This document shows, piece by piece, positions 7,966 through 16,969 of a DNA stretch of 64,000 nt. The stretch is from an uncultured bacterium (GTDB lineage Bacteria; Planctomycetota; UBA1135; GCA-002686595), in NCBI GenBank assembly GCA_938075305.1, contig CALJGV010000041.1, positions 1-64,000 on the forward strand, read 5' to 3'. Made by a program: the position numbers and the translations under genes. How positions within the stretch are numbered: the stretch's first letter is position 1; each line of letters opens with the position of its first letter. Under the pieces are notes generated by a model. The model was not told where the DNA came from and did no database searches. It saw only the letters and a program-made list of their open reading frames with translations.

Positions 7966-10629
7966 TCAGCGGAGGCCCTTGAGGTGGGCCAGCAGGCTGA
8001 GGGCCTCCATGGGGGTGGTGGCCTCCACGTCGATCTCATCCACGGCCTTCTCGAGCTCGGAGGGCTCGTTGTCGAAGAGGCCCAGCTGCAGGCCGGGGGG
8101 AAGCTCGAAGGCGGCGAAGCGAGCGGGGTCCAGGACGCGGCCGCCGAGGTCCTCGGCCTCCCGCTCGATGTCCTTGAGGACCGCCCTCGCGCGCTCGATC
8201 AGGTCCGAGGGGACGCCGGCGAGCCGCGCGACCTGGATGCCGTAGGAGCGGTCCGTGCCGCCCTGGACGATCTGGTGGAGGAAGACGATCTCGTCGTCCC
8301 ACTCACGGACGGCGACGGACAGGTTGTGGACCCCGGTGAGTTCGCCGGAGAGCTCGGTGAGCTGGTGATAGTGGGTGGCGAAGAGGGTCCTGGCGCGCAC
8401 CTGGTCGTGGAGGTGCTCGACGATGGCCCAGGCGAGGGCGAGGCCGTCGAAGGTGCTGGTCCCGCGGCCCACCTCGTCCAGGACCACCAGACTCTTGGCG
8501 CCCGCGTTGTTCAGGATGTTGGCGATCTCGACCATCTCGACCATGAAGGTCGACGCGCCCCGCGAGAGGTCATCGGCGGACCCGATCCTCGTGAAGATCC
8601 GGTCGCACACGCCCACCTTGGCGGCGGCCGCCGGGACGAAGGAGCCGATCTGCGCCAGGAGGACGATGAGGGCGGTCTGTCGGATGTAGGTCGACTTACC
8701 CGCCATGTTCGGGCCGGTGATGATCCCGACGCTGCGCTTCTTGCGGTCGAGAGAGGTGTCGTTGGGGACGAAGGTGACGTCGGTCTGCGTCGCCTCAATG
8801 ACCGGGTGACGGCCGGCCTCGATCTCGATGCTGTCGCCGCCGTCCACGCTTGGGGCGCAGTAGCGGCGGGTGGCGGCGGTCTGGGCGAGGCCCGCGAGCA
8901 CGTCGACCTCGGCCAGGGCGCGAGCGGTGACCAGGATGCGCGGGACCTCGCGAGCGACCTCCTCCTTGAGGGCCTGGAAGATGTCGTACTCCAGGTCCTT
9001 CGCCCGCTCCTCGGCGCGCAGGACCTTGTCCTCGAACTCCTTCAGCTCCGGCGTGATGTAGCGCTCGGCGTTCTTGAGGGTCTGCTTGCGGACGAATTCC
9101 GGCGGCACCTGAGCGACCTGGCCGCGCGGCACCTCGAGGTAGTAGCCGAAGACGCTGTTGAAGCCGATCTTGAGCCCGGGGATCCCGTACCGCTCGATGG
9201 CCTCGGCCTGGAAGCGCGCCATCCAGGCCTTGCCGTCCCCGGCGATCTGGCGGAGCTCGTCCAGGTCGGCGTCCACCCCGGTCGCGATCACCCCGCCCTC
9301 CTTGATCGTCATGGGGGGTGACTCGACCACGCGGGAGTCGATGGAGCCGATGACGTCCTCGAGCGGGTCGAGGGCCACGCGGAGGTCACCGAGGACCTTG
9401 GAGTAGACGGCGTCGAGCTTGGCGACCAGGGGCGCCACGACGCGGAGTGACCCCGCGAGGGCCACCAGGTCCCGGGCGTTGACCCGGCCCGTCGCCACCT
9501 TGGCCACCAGGCGCTCGATGTCCAGCACGCCGCCGAGGTGGTCCCGGACCTCCTCGCGAAGGAAGGGCGCGTCCACGAACTCGGCCACGCCGCGCTGACG
9601 GTGGAGGATGACCTCGACGTCGCGCAGCGGGTTCAGGAGCCAGTCGCGCATCAGGCGGCCGCCCATGGGTGTGAGCGTGGCGTCGATCGTGTCGAGGAGC
9701 GATCCCTCGCGCCGCGCGCCGCGTTGGGTCTGGGTGAGCTCCAGGCAGGCTCGGGTGGCTCGGTCGAGGACGAGGTGCTGCCCTGTGTCGACCCGCTCAA
9801 GGCGCAGGAGATGCTCACAGCTGCCGCGCTGGGTCTCGAGGGCGTACTCAACGGCGGCGCCGGCCGCGCAGATGCCGAGGGCATCGTCGTCGAAGCCGAA
9901 GCCCTCGAGGGTCTTCACCTTGAACTGCTCGTTCAGCACGCGACGGCAGGTGTCCCGGGCGAAGCGCCAGGGTTCGCGCCATGTGATGCGCTGGGCGAGG
10001 TCCAGCTGGAGCTGTTCAGCGAGCTCGGGCGCCGTGCGGGGCAGGTCCTCGGGGACGAGCAGCTCGGCCGGGGCCACGCGGGCGAGCTCGTCCATGACGC
10101 GGTCCACGGCCACGTCGCAGGCCGCCGCGCGGCCGGTCGAGAGGTCGATCCAGGCGAGACCTGCGCGCCCTCCATCGAGGAGCAGGGCGGCGAGGTAGTT
10201 GCTGGCCCGTGAGTCGAGCTCGTCCTCCTCGGTGATGGTTCCGGCGGTCACCACGCGCACGATGGCGCGGTCGACGATGCCCTTGGTGGTGCGCGGGTCA
10301 CCGGTCTGCTCGCAGACGGCCACCTTGTGCCCCGCGCGCACGAGCCGCATGAGGTACGGCTCCATGGACTTCACGGGGACGCCGGCCATGGGCATGGCGT
10401 CGGCGCCCTTGGCCCGCGAGGTGAGGGCGATCCCCAGCTCCCGGCTCGCTACCTCGGCGTCGCTGCCGAACAGCTCGTAGAAGTCGCCCATGCGGAAGAA
10501 CAGCAGGGCGTCGCCAGCCTCACGCTTCGCGGCGTTGAACTGGTCCATCATGGTCACCTTCGGCTTCTTGCCGGAGCCGCGCACGGTCTTGGCGGCGGTG
10601 GTGGACTTGGGGTGCTCGGTGCTCGTCAT
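7966..10629 (-). CDS. mutS: DNA mismatch repair protein MutS
   Basis: The 887-residue protein recognises base mismatches and small loops and starts repair. The mismatch-binding motif is MGDFYELFG near residues 47-55 (Phe50, Glu52). Connector, lever and clamp domains follow, including GIPGLKIGFNSVFGYYLEV. The C-terminal ABC ATPase has GPNMAGKSTYIRQ (Walker A, about residue 638), LVVLDEVGRGTSTFDGLALAW (Walker B and D loop) and FATHYHQL. The length is normal for MutS1. About 26 basic residues precede the usual MMDQFNAAKREAGD start, and ATGs there are possible alternatives. No mutL is in this window. Confidence 0.97.
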   Translation of the reverse strand: MTSTEHPKSTTAAKTVRGSGKKPKVTMMDQFNAAKREAGDALLFFRMGDFYELFGSDAEVASRELGIALTSRAKGADAMPMAGVPVKSMEPYLMRLVRAGHKVAVCEQTGDPRTTKGIVDRAIVRVVTAGTITEEDELDSRASNYLAALLLDGGRAGLAWIDLSTGRAAACDVAVDRVMDELARVAPAELLVPEDLPRTAPELAEQLQLDLAQRITWREPWRFARDTCRRVLNEQFKVKTLEGFGFDDDALGICAAGAAVEYALETQRGSCEHLLRLERVDTGQHLVLDRATRACLELTQTQRGARREGSLLDTIDATLTPMGGRLMRDWLLNPLRDVEVILHRQRGVAEFVDAPFLREEVRDHLGGVLDIERLVAKVATGRVNARDLVALAGSLRVVAPLVAKLDAVYSKVLGDLRVALDPLEDVIGSIDSRVVESPPMTIKEGGVIATGVDADLDELRQIAGDGKAWMARFQAEAIERYGIPGLKIGFNSVFGYYLEVPRGQVAQVPPEFVRKQTLKNAERYITPELKEFEDKVLRAEERAKDLEYDIFQALKEEVAREVPRILVTARALAEVDVLAGLAQTAATRRYCAPSVDGGDSIEIEAGRHPVIEATQTDVTFVPNDTSLDRKKRSVGIITGPNMAGKSTYIRQTALIVLLAQIGSFVPAAAAKVGVCDRIFTRIGSADDLSRGASTFMVEMVEIANILNNAGAKSLVVLDEVGRGTSTFDGLALAWAIVEHLHDQVRARTLFATHYHQLTELSGELTGVHNLSVAVREWDDEIVFLHQIVQGGTDRSYGIQVARLAGVPSDLIERARAVLKDIEREAEDLGGRVLDPARFAAFELPPGLQLGLFDNEPSELEKAVDEIDVEATTPMEALSLLAHLKGLR

Positions 10630-10877
10630 GGGCCTCGATGCAAGAATGTAACCGAGGGGGGCCGCGGCCTCCGCACTTGTGGCGAGGAGGAGTCCGCCAG
10701 GCGGCCCAGCCGGGGTGAGTTGGGCCGGGGAGGGTCCAACCGGTCGCGGGTGGACCCGGGCGGGCCGAGACCGGGGCTTTCGAGGGTGGAGACGTCGATC
10801 AGGGCTTATGCTCTCGTCAGAGCCCGCTCGTACCCCACACCGGACCCACCCCCGGCGCGGATGAGGGCTCCCACCCC

Positions 10878-12248
10878 GTGATCACCAGACCTCGACTGGA
10901 CCGGCTGCTCCTCACAGCTCCGGTCCCCATCCTCGCGCTCTCGGCGTGCGCGACCTACAACGAGCGGGTAGAGGCTCCCCTGCGCGCGTTCGAAGGGGGG
11001 CAATTCGCCGCCGCCGAGGCGCTCTTCGGGGAGGGAGAGTCAGACGGGTCGCCCTTCCTGTCGTCTGCGGAGGCGGGGACGGCCGCATTCGTGGGCGGGG
11101 ACTTTGGAGGCGCGCTCGATCACCTGCACGCCGCCGAGGACGCGGTCCGTGACGTGGAGGAGCGTGCCCTGATCGGGGGGGAGGGGCTGACCGAGGACCT
11201 GCTGTCCCTGGTCATCAACGAGGGGCAGAAGGCGTACGCCGGAGAGGGCTACGAGCGGGTCATGCTGCACTCGCTGCTCGGGATGTGCTACCTGGCCCGG
11301 GGCGCCCCCGACGACGTCCTCGTGGAGGCACGCCGCGTGGACCAGCTCCTCACCGCGGAGGAGCAGCTGTACGACACCGAGTACCGGGCCGGCGGCCTCG
11401 GGCACCTGCTGTCCGCCGTTGCCTACGAGCTGGTGGGGAAGCCGGGCGAGGCCTTCATCGACTACAAGCGGATGCTCGAAAAGGGCATCGGGGGAGAGCT
11501 GACCACCTCCGCCCTGCGGCGCCTGGGCGGACGCCTAGGTCGCCTGGATGAGCTCGACCTCCCCGAGGGTGCCGAGGGGCCGCCCCGGGGCTGGCCCAGC
11601 GTCGTCCTTGTGGGGGGGCTCGGCATGGGGCCGGCCAAGCGTGAGATCAGGATCGACGTGCCGATCGACGGGGGAATCTTCGCCTGGTCCGTCCCGGAAT
11701 TCGACGGTGGGACGTCCCCCGCTTCCGCCCTCGACATCGTCCTCCCAGGCCGCTCCATGCGGGTCCGAGCTTCCGAGATCGAGGACGTCGCCGCGGTGGC
11801 CAAGCGGAATCTCGAGGACAGGATTGCCTGGCTCGCCGTTCGGTCGGCGGTCCGTGGGCTCCTGAAGCGCGAGGCCGCGGAGCAGCTTCGGAGGAGCTCG
11901 GACACCGAGTGGCTCGCCGTCGCGATGGACGTGTTCACCATCGCCTCGGAGCGGGCGGACCTCCGCGCGTGGCGAACGCTGCCCCAGCGCTGGGTCGCGG
12001 CCCGCGTCTTCCTCCCGCCGGGAGAGGCGGTCGCCCTCGAGCTGGCCACGGACGCGGGCGCGACCGTGGAGCTCGGCTCCTTCCGGCTCGAGGCGGGGGA
12101 GACCATGTTCGTCCTCTCCAGGGCGCTCCGAAGCGGGCTCACAGCACACGTCATCGGTGGGGAGAGGCTCCCCGACTCGCCACCGCTGGCCGATCCAACA
12201 TCCAACCCATCCCAACCCGCGCCGGACCCTCCGGCGTCCAAACCATGA
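10878..12248 (+). CDS. COG3014-like TPR lipoprotein, partner of the LpoB-type gene
   Basis: The 456-residue protein starts at GTG 10878 and has a lipoprotein signal with lipobox LSAC (Cys24). Residues 30-220 form TPR-like helices (FEGGQFAAAEALFGEGESD; RVMLHSLLGMCYLARGAPDD; EARRVDQLLTAEEQLYD). Residues 240-420 are beta-rich (SVVLVGGLGMGPAKREIRID). Organisation and gene context match COG3014, an uncharacterised family found next to LpoB in other Gram-negatives. The stop overlaps the lpoB-like start (ATGA, 12245-12248), so the two are translationally coupled. It is probably a periplasmic, lipid-anchored component of cell-wall synthase control. That role is inferred from linkage. Confidence 0.72.
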   Translation: MITRPRLDRLLLTAPVPILALSACATYNERVEAPLRAFEGGQFAAAEALFGEGESDGSPFLSSAEAGTAAFVGGDFGGALDHLHAAEDAVRDVEERALIGGEGLTEDLLSLVINEGQKAYAGEGYERVMLHSLLGMCYLARGAPDDVLVEARRVDQLLTAEEQLYDTEYRAGGLGHLLSAVAYELVGKPGEAFIDYKRMLEKGIGGELTTSALRRLGGRLGRLDELDLPEGAEGPPRGWPSVVLVGGLGMGPAKREIRIDVPIDGGIFAWSVPEFDGGTSPASALDIVLPGRSMRVRASEIEDVAAVAKRNLEDRIAWLAVRSAVRGLLKREAAEQLRRSSDTEWLAVAMDVFTIASERADLRAWRTLPQRWVAARVFLPPGEAVALELATDAGATVELGSFRLEAGETMFVLSRALRSGLTAHVIGGERLPDSPPLADPTSNPSQPAPDPPASKP

Positions 12249-12895
12249 AATTCACCACCACGGCGCTGCTCGCAGCGATCCTCGCCACGTCGTTCCAGGC
12301 CACCGGCTGCAGCTCGATCCGTTACGGCGACGCGGACAAGACGGAGACGACCACGATCGACTGGGGGTCGAAGGACCTCCAGCAGTTCGCCGACTTCATG
12401 GTCGGTTCGCTGATCGAGAGCCCCGGCCTGAACTACATGGACAGCGAGGGGAAGGGCGCAGACAAGCGCATCATCGTCGCCTTCGGTGGCATCGCGAACG
12501 AGACGAGCGAGCACATCAACACCGAGATGATCTCTCGACGGATCCAGGACCAGCTCCTGGAGAGCGGCAAGTTCCGCTTCGTTGCGCGCAAGGAGGCCGC
12601 GGGCCAGAGCGAGATCGAGGACGAGGTCCGCTTCCAGCAGGGTTCGGGCCGGGTCAAGCCGGAGATGGCCAAGGCCTTCGGCCAGCAACTGGGGGCCGAC
12701 ATCGTGCTCTACGGGGCGCTCGCGGACATCTCCAAGAGCACGGGCCGGTCCATCGAGAGCGTCGGGACCAAGAAGAAGGACGTCTACTACCAGTTCTATC
12801 TGTCGGCCGTGAACATCACGACCGGCGAGATCCTCTGGGGGAAGACCGAGGACATCCGCAAGGAAGCGACGGTGGGCCTCTTCGGGCGGGGTTGA
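12245..12895 (+). CDS. LpoB-family penicillin-binding protein activator
   Basis: The 216-residue lipoprotein has signal and lipobox FQATGC (Cys22). The mature domain has the LpoB pattern: DLQQFADFMVGSLIESP, DKRIIVAFGGIANETSEHIN, MISRRIQDQLLESGKFRFV, LGADIVLYGALADISK, YYQFYLSAVNITTGEILW. In Enterobacteria LpoB is an outer-membrane lipoprotein that stimulates the bifunctional peptidoglycan synthase PBP1b. Its presence with the coupled COG3014-like gene upstream suggests the organism regulates peptidoglycan synthesis. The KTEDIRKE end is also typical. It could serve another target if no class A PBP exists in the genome. Confidence 0.88.
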   Translation: MKFTTTALLAAILATSFQATGCSSIRYGDADKTETTTIDWGSKDLQQFADFMVGSLIESPGLNYMDSEGKGADKRIIVAFGGIANETSEHINTEMISRRIQDQLLESGKFRFVARKEAAGQSEIEDEVRFQQGSGRVKPEMAKAFGQQLGADIVLYGALADISKSTGRSIESVGTKKKDVYYQFYLSAVNITTGEILWGKTEDIRKEATVGLFGRG

Positions 12896-13044
12896 CCGAC
12901 AAAACCCCCGATCCGGCGTTCGCGCGGTCCGGCCCTCCGGCTTCAACCCCCAACGGGACGTTGGAGAGCGCCTCGTTGGTAGGAGTTTGAGAGAGAGAGA
13001 GTCCGTCTCGAGGATCCAGTGTCCTCGGCTCGGAATCGGAGTCG

Positions 13045-13082
13045 CCGGCTTCCGCGGTCCCAACCCGGAGGCCGGTCTTTTG
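13045..13082 (+). terminator. Intrinsic terminator of the COG3014-lpoB operon
   Basis: The arms CCGGCTTCCG (13045-13054) and CGGAGGCCGG (13066-13075) pair over 10 bp with one G-U. A U-rich run TCTTTTGTTG follows directly. It lies 150 bases after the lpoB-like stop. Confidence 0.7.
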
Positions 13083-13124
13083 TTGTCTCTCAAGCGTCGC
13101 CTGGGTGGCCTCGAGGGGGTGGGG

Positions 13125-13266
13125 GAGCGGTCCCGAGGATTCATCGAATTCTCGGTTCGATTTCCGACCGCTCGCGGCTCACCACACCACAGCAATGAGC
13201 TGTGCTGGGGATCCTGACTCTCACGAGTCAATTAGGCCCGCCGGAGCCCTCCGGCGGGCCTTCTCC
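13125..13266 (+). ncRNA. Possible small structured RNA ending in a terminator
   Basis: Four hairpins follow one another. The first pairs GAGCGGTC/GACCGCTC (13125-13132 with 13166-13173) around CCGAG/CTCGG. The second is CACAGC/GCTGTG (13188-13193 with 13199-13204). The third is GACTC/GAGTC (13216-13220 with 13225-13229). The last is a strong 11-bp terminator stem at 13235-13260. The segment is isolated by an upstream terminator. I recognise no known RNA family. A tRNA or tmRNA reading was tried and failed. Transcription is unproven. Confidence 0.3.
13235..13266 (+). terminator. Strong GC hairpin terminator
   Basis: GGCCCGCCGGA (13235-13245) pairs perfectly with TCCGGCGGGCC (13250-13260) over a GCCC loop and is followed by TTCTCC. 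It would stop plus-strand transcription before the convergent rimJ-like gene. Confidence 0.6.
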
Positions 13267-13328
13267 GTTGGCGCCAGCGGGCGCCGCCCCTCAGGACGCC
13301 TCGAGGGGCGCACGACGGAGGAAGTCGA

Positions 13329-13976
13329 TCAGGTGTTGCTGCGCAGGGAGCGTGGGGTCCCACCAGCCGCGGCGGACTCCGTCCGGACCGAGTCGGGCTC
13401 CGGCCGGATCAGAGACGTGAGGACGTGATCACGCCAGGCGCCGTCGATGAAGAGGTAGTCGCGGGCGAACCCCTCCCTCTCGAACCCCAGCCGCTCGAGG
13501 ACCGCGGCGCTGCGCTCGTTCTCCGGGCGATAGGCCGCCATGACCCGGTGGAGCCGCATGTCGTCGAAGGCATAGCGCACGATGCGCCCGAGGGCCTCGC
13601 CCATGAGGCCGCGGCCCACCATGTCCCGGTCGAGGCTGTATCCGATGACCGCGGACTGGAACGCCCCGCGCACGATCTGGCTGAGATTGGCGACGCCGAT
13701 GATCTGCTCGCTGGCGCGGGGGCCCTCGGCGCCATCCGGCTCGCGCAGCCGCAGGACGGTCCGGACGCTCTGGCCCCCGTGGAACTCGTCCAGGGCAGCG
13801 CGGAGCTGCCGGACCCAGAAGGGGTGGCTGTAGTAATCGAGGGGGCGCGCGGGCTCCCACGGCCCGAGGTGACCGCTGTTCCGCCGGCAGTAATCGGCCA
13901 TGGCGTCCGCGGCCGAGACACCGGGGATTTCCACGACCAGGCGTTCGGTCACCAATTGCAGCGCACGTCTCGTCAC
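13329..13976 (-). CDS. RimJ/RimL-type GNAT acetyltransferase
   Basis: The 215-residue protein starts at GTG 13976, which gives the normal family N-terminus TRRALQLVTERLVVEI. A GGGGGAG stretch about 14 bases upstream could be its ribosome binding site. Motifs are IIGVANLSQIVRGAFQSAVI, VGRGLMGEALGRIVRYAFDD (acetyl-CoA loop) and PENERSAAVLERLGFEREGF, then DYLFIDGAWRDHVL. These match RimJ, which acetylates the N-terminus of ribosomal protein S5. Related enzymes modify other proteins or small amines, so the substrate is open. The start region faces the epimerase gene, giving a short divergent promoter region. Confidence 0.87.
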   Translation of the reverse strand: MTRRALQLVTERLVVEIPGVSAADAMADYCRRNSGHLGPWEPARPLDYYSHPFWVRQLRAALDEFHGGQSVRTVLRLREPDGAEGPRASEQIIGVANLSQIVRGAFQSAVIGYSLDRDMVGRGLMGEALGRIVRYAFDDMRLHRVMAAYRPENERSAAVLERLGFEREGFARDYLFIDGAWRDHVLTSLIRPEPDSVRTESAAAGGTPRSLRSNT

Positions 13977-14115
13977 TCCGCTAACGTACTCCCCCGCGCA
14001 GCACCGCGCAGGACCTTCCTCCCCCCCCGTGCCTCCCCCGCCGAATCCGGGACACCCCTTCTCCCTCTGGGGGGGAGCGGCTGGCCCGACCGGATTCCAC
14101 GGCCCATCCTGACCC

Positions 14116-15090
14116 ATGTCCCTCACCCTGGTTACCGGCGGCGCCGGCTTCATTGGCTCGCATCTCGTGGATGGACTGGTCGCCCGGGGCGGCCGCGTGC
14201 GGGTCCTCGACAACCTCTCGAGCGGCAAGCTAGGGAACCTCGCTGCTCACGATCCTGGGCCTGTCGGCTCGGGCTCGCAGGTCGAGTTCCTCGAGGGAGA
14301 CATCGTGGATCCGGCCACATGCGCCACGGCCATGGAGGGCGTAGACGGTGTCCTGCACGAGGCGGCGCAGGTCTCCGTCCCCGCCAGCATCGAGGACCCG
14401 GTCCGCAGCTACGCCGTCAACGTCCAGGGGACGCAGAACCTCCTGGAGGCCGCGCGCGACCAGGGGACGGGCCGCTTCGTGATGGCGGCCTCATCCGCGG
14501 CCTACGGCGAGTCCCCCGAGCTCCCCAAGCACGAGGGGATGGTGCCCGCGCCGCTCTCGCCCTACGCCTCCGGCAAGGTGGCGGGGGAGCACCTCCTACG
14601 GGTCTACGGGACCTGCTACGGGATCAAGACCGTGGCGCTGCGATACTTCAACGTCTTCGGGCCCCGCCAGGCAGACGACAGCCCGTACACGGGAGTCATT
14701 GCCATCTTCGTCCGGGAACTGCTCCAGGGGCGGACGCCGACGATCTTCGGGGACGGCGGGCAGACCCGCGACTTCACCTTCGTGGACAACGTGGTCGCGG
14801 CGAACCTCGCGGCCCTCGAGTGCGAGGCGGAGCCCGGCGTGGTGGTCAACGTCGGGGGCGCCGAGCGCGTCTCCCTCAACGACCTCTACAAGGTCATCGC
14901 CGCCGAGCTTGGCGGCTCTCCGGAGCCGGGCCGGGGCCCCGAGCGAGCCGGCGATATTCGCCACAGCCTGGCGTCCATCGACCGGGCCCGGGACCTCCTC
15001 GGCTACGAGCCCAGAGTGCGCTGGCAGGACGGCCTGAGGCAGACGCTGGCGTGGTATCGAGAGGCGGCCAGCGCGGGGCCGGCGAGCTGA
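14116..15090 (+). CDS. NAD-dependent sugar nucleotide epimerase (GalE/WbpP-like extended SDR)
   Basis: The 324-residue protein has the NAD-binding loop TGGAGFIGSH (7-16), the catalytic Ser near 126-127 (MAASSAAYG) and the Y150-x3-K154 pair (YASGK). ALRYFNVFGPRQ, FGDGGQTRDFTFVDNVV and GDIRHSLASIDRARDLLGY follow. The last motif and the overall pattern suit UDP-GlcNAc 4-epimerases of the WbpP type more than classical GalE, but dehydratases and other epimerases share much of it. It probably supplies a sugar nucleotide for surface polysaccharide. It precedes pckA by 195 bases and is likely separate from it. Confidence 0.85.
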   Translation: MSLTLVTGGAGFIGSHLVDGLVARGGRVRVLDNLSSGKLGNLAAHDPGPVGSGSQVEFLEGDIVDPATCATAMEGVDGVLHEAAQVSVPASIEDPVRSYAVNVQGTQNLLEAARDQGTGRFVMAASSAAYGESPELPKHEGMVPAPLSPYASGKVAGEHLLRVYGTCYGIKTVALRYFNVFGPRQADDSPYTGVIAIFVRELLQGRTPTIFGDGGQTRDFTFVDNVVAANLAALECEAEPGVVVNVGGAERVSLNDLYKVIAAELGGSPEPGRGPERAGDIRHSLASIDRARDLLGYEPRVRWQDGLRQTLAWYREAASAGPAS

Positions 15091-15146
15091 GGCGAGGGAG
15101 CGTCGGCTCCCAGCCGTGGACTGGGCCGAGACTCCCCCTGATCTGT

Positions 15147-15175
15147 TTGCCCGTTCCGAGGCACCCCGGTACCCT
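15147..15175 (+). promoter_or_regulatory. Candidate sigma-70-type promoter for pckA
   Basis: TTGCCC (15147-15152) and TACCCT (15170-15175) are separated by 17 bases, a good fit to -35 and -10 boxes, about 110 bases ahead of the pckA start. The call is by eye only. In GC-rich DNA such matches are more informative than in AT-rich DNA but remain unproven. Confidence 0.35.
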
Positions 15176-15285
15176 TTTTGCGCCAAACGGCGCCTCGGCA
15201 GCGCCTCCAGGGTCACCATGGCTCCCTCCGGGGTGCGCCAATCTGTCCCGGCTTCACCCATCACTGCCGCTACGCCATCGACTCC

Positions 15286-16944
15286 ATGGGCCTCCAAGAC
15301 GATCTCCAAGCTCAGTTCGGCCTGACCGAATGCTCGTACCGAGCCAACCTCTCGAAGGACGAGCTCTTCCACGCAGCGATCGAGAACGACCGGGGCCGGA
15401 TCCGCCCGGGCGGCCCCGATGACGAGCCCAAGGCCTACGCCAGCAAGCTGGGCGTCGATGGTCCGCTCTTCTTCTACAGCGACCCCAGCTGTACGGGCCG
15501 GCCCGTGAAGGACACCTTCGCGGTGGCCCACCCGAGCCTCGACGAGAAGATCTGGTGGAAGAACGACCTCCAGAAGTTCGACCCCGCCAGCTTCGACGTG
15601 TTGCTGGGCCGGGTCGCCGAGCACCTCAACGCGCGCAAGGCGACGCTCTTCGTCAAGGACGTCTATTGCGGTACGGACCCCAGCTATGCGGTCCCGTACC
15701 GCTTCGTGGGCGAGTACGCGACCCACGCGATGTTCGTCCACAACATGTTCCCCAAGGGGATCGAGGGGGTCGACGGTGAGGATGGCAAGCGCTGGACCCT
15801 GCTCAACGTCCCCAGCTTCCGGGCGGACCCGGCCATCGACGGGACTCTCAGCAAGCGGGCGGTCATCGCGGACTTCGAGCGGCGCATCATGCTGGTGGTG
15901 GGGCGCGCGGATTACTGCGGCGTGAACAAGAAGGGGATGTTCACGGTGATGAACTACCTCCTGCCGGAGCTCGGGCACATGTCGATGCACTGCTCGGCCA
16001 ACATCGGCGCGGGCGGCGACGGAGCGATCCTCTTCGGGCTCTCCGGCACCGGTAAGACGACCCTCTCCGCCGATCCGGACCGCAAGCTCATCGGTGACGA
16101 CGAGCACGCGTGGACCGACGCGGGCGTCTCGAACCTCGAGGACGGCTGCTACGCCAAGCTCATCGACCTGGACAAGGAGGCCGAGCCCATCATCGCGGCG
16201 GCCCTGAGCACCCGAGGGACCGTGGTGGAGAACGTGCCGGCGCTGCCCGGGAAAGCGCTCGCGGACACCGACCCCCAGGAGCTGGACCTCACCGACGGCT
16301 CCATCACCGAGAACACCCGCATCAGCTACCCGCTGGACGCCAACCCCAACGTCGCCGACGGCGGCCGTGGCGGCCACCCCGAGACGATCGTGCTGCTCAC
16401 GGCGGACGCCTTCGGCGTGCTCCCGCCGGTGTCGATCCTCGACGCGCGCGAGGTCATGTACCACTTCGTCCAGGGTTTCACCGCGAAGCTCGCCGGCACG
16501 GAGGTGGGGGTCACCGAGCCCACCGCCGCCTTCTCGGCGTGCTTCGGTGCGCCCTTCATGCCGCACCGCCCGCCCGTCTACGCGAAGAAGCTCGCGGAGA
16601 AGATGGCGCAGCACGAGACCCGCTGCGTCCTCCTGAACACCGGTTGGACCGGGGGCGCCTACGGGGAGGGCAAGCGCATCTCCATCAAGGACACCCGCGC
16701 CCTCCTGAACGCGGCGCTGGCGGGTGACCTCCACACCGACGGGATGGAGTACGACGAGCACCCGATCTTCGGGCTCAAGATGCCCAAGAGCTGCCCTGGC
16801 GTGGACCCCGAGATCCTCGACCCGCGGAAGTGCTGGTCGGACCAGGCTGCCTACGACGCCGCAGCGACCAAGCTCGCGACCATGTTCCGGGAGAACTTCG
16901 AGAAGAAGGGCTTCGCGGACCTCGGGATCGAGGCCGCCATCTGA
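15286..16944 (+). CDS. pckA: ATP-dependent phosphoenolpyruvate carboxykinase
   Basis: The 552-residue enzyme converts oxaloacetate and ATP to phosphoenolpyruvate, CO2 and ADP, linking the TCA cycle to gluconeogenesis. The ATP-type signatures are clear: the P-loop GLSGTGKTTLSADP (251-264), GDDEHAW (270-276), VNKKGMFT with the active-site lysines (about 213-220), RISYPLDANPN and NTGWTGGAYGEGKRI. The length is close to other ATP-type enzymes (about 530-540) and far from GTP-type ones. The ATG at 15286 gives MGLQDDLQAQFGL, the expected start. Upstream frame residues look non-coding. Confidence 0.96.
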   Translation: MGLQDDLQAQFGLTECSYRANLSKDELFHAAIENDRGRIRPGGPDDEPKAYASKLGVDGPLFFYSDPSCTGRPVKDTFAVAHPSLDEKIWWKNDLQKFDPASFDVLLGRVAEHLNARKATLFVKDVYCGTDPSYAVPYRFVGEYATHAMFVHNMFPKGIEGVDGEDGKRWTLLNVPSFRADPAIDGTLSKRAVIADFERRIMLVVGRADYCGVNKKGMFTVMNYLLPELGHMSMHCSANIGAGGDGAILFGLSGTGKTTLSADPDRKLIGDDEHAWTDAGVSNLEDGCYAKLIDLDKEAEPIIAAALSTRGTVVENVPALPGKALADTDPQELDLTDGSITENTRISYPLDANPNVADGGRGGHPETIVLLTADAFGVLPPVSILDAREVMYHFVQGFTAKLAGTEVGVTEPTAAFSACFGAPFMPHRPPVYAKKLAEKMAQHETRCVLLNTGWTGGAYGEGKRISIKDTRALLNAALAGDLHTDGMEYDEHPIFGLKMPKSCPGVDPEILDPRKCWSDQAAYDAAATKLATMFRENFEKKGFADLGIEAAI

Positions 16945-16969
16945 GCGGCTCGGGGCTTACGCTCTAGGG

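Larger units (their letters stand above)
12896..13328 (+). other. 433-base gene-free region with two terminators and hairpins
   Basis: No credible coding sequence is present. From left to right it holds a short GA-repeat (about 12986-13000), an intrinsic terminator (13045-13082), a nested hairpin (13125-13173), two small hairpins (13188-13204, 13216-13229) and a second terminator (13235-13266). The remainder up to the rimJ-like stop shows nothing recognisable. Confidence 0.6.

Noticed and set aside
7942-9321. 459-residue plus-strand open frame antisense to mutS
   Set aside because: It has no domain, low-complexity Gly/Asp/Glu composition and lies wholly over mutS. In GC-rich DNA such antisense frames are expected.
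12986-13000. GA-dinucleotide run as a CRISPR or phase-variable repeat
   Set aside because: It is a single short run of about six units outside any gene, with no spacer structure.
13125-13185. A GGTTCGATTTCC stretch followed by CTCACCA resembling a tRNA or tmRNA 3' end
   Set aside because: The T-stem does not pair with a 7-base loop, no acceptor, D or anticodon arms can be built upstream, and no tmRNA tag or 5' partner sequence is present.
14596-16761. 721-residue minus-strand open frame opposite the epimerase and pckA
   Set aside because: It spans two well-supported genes and their spacer and carries no motif. It is a shadow frame.
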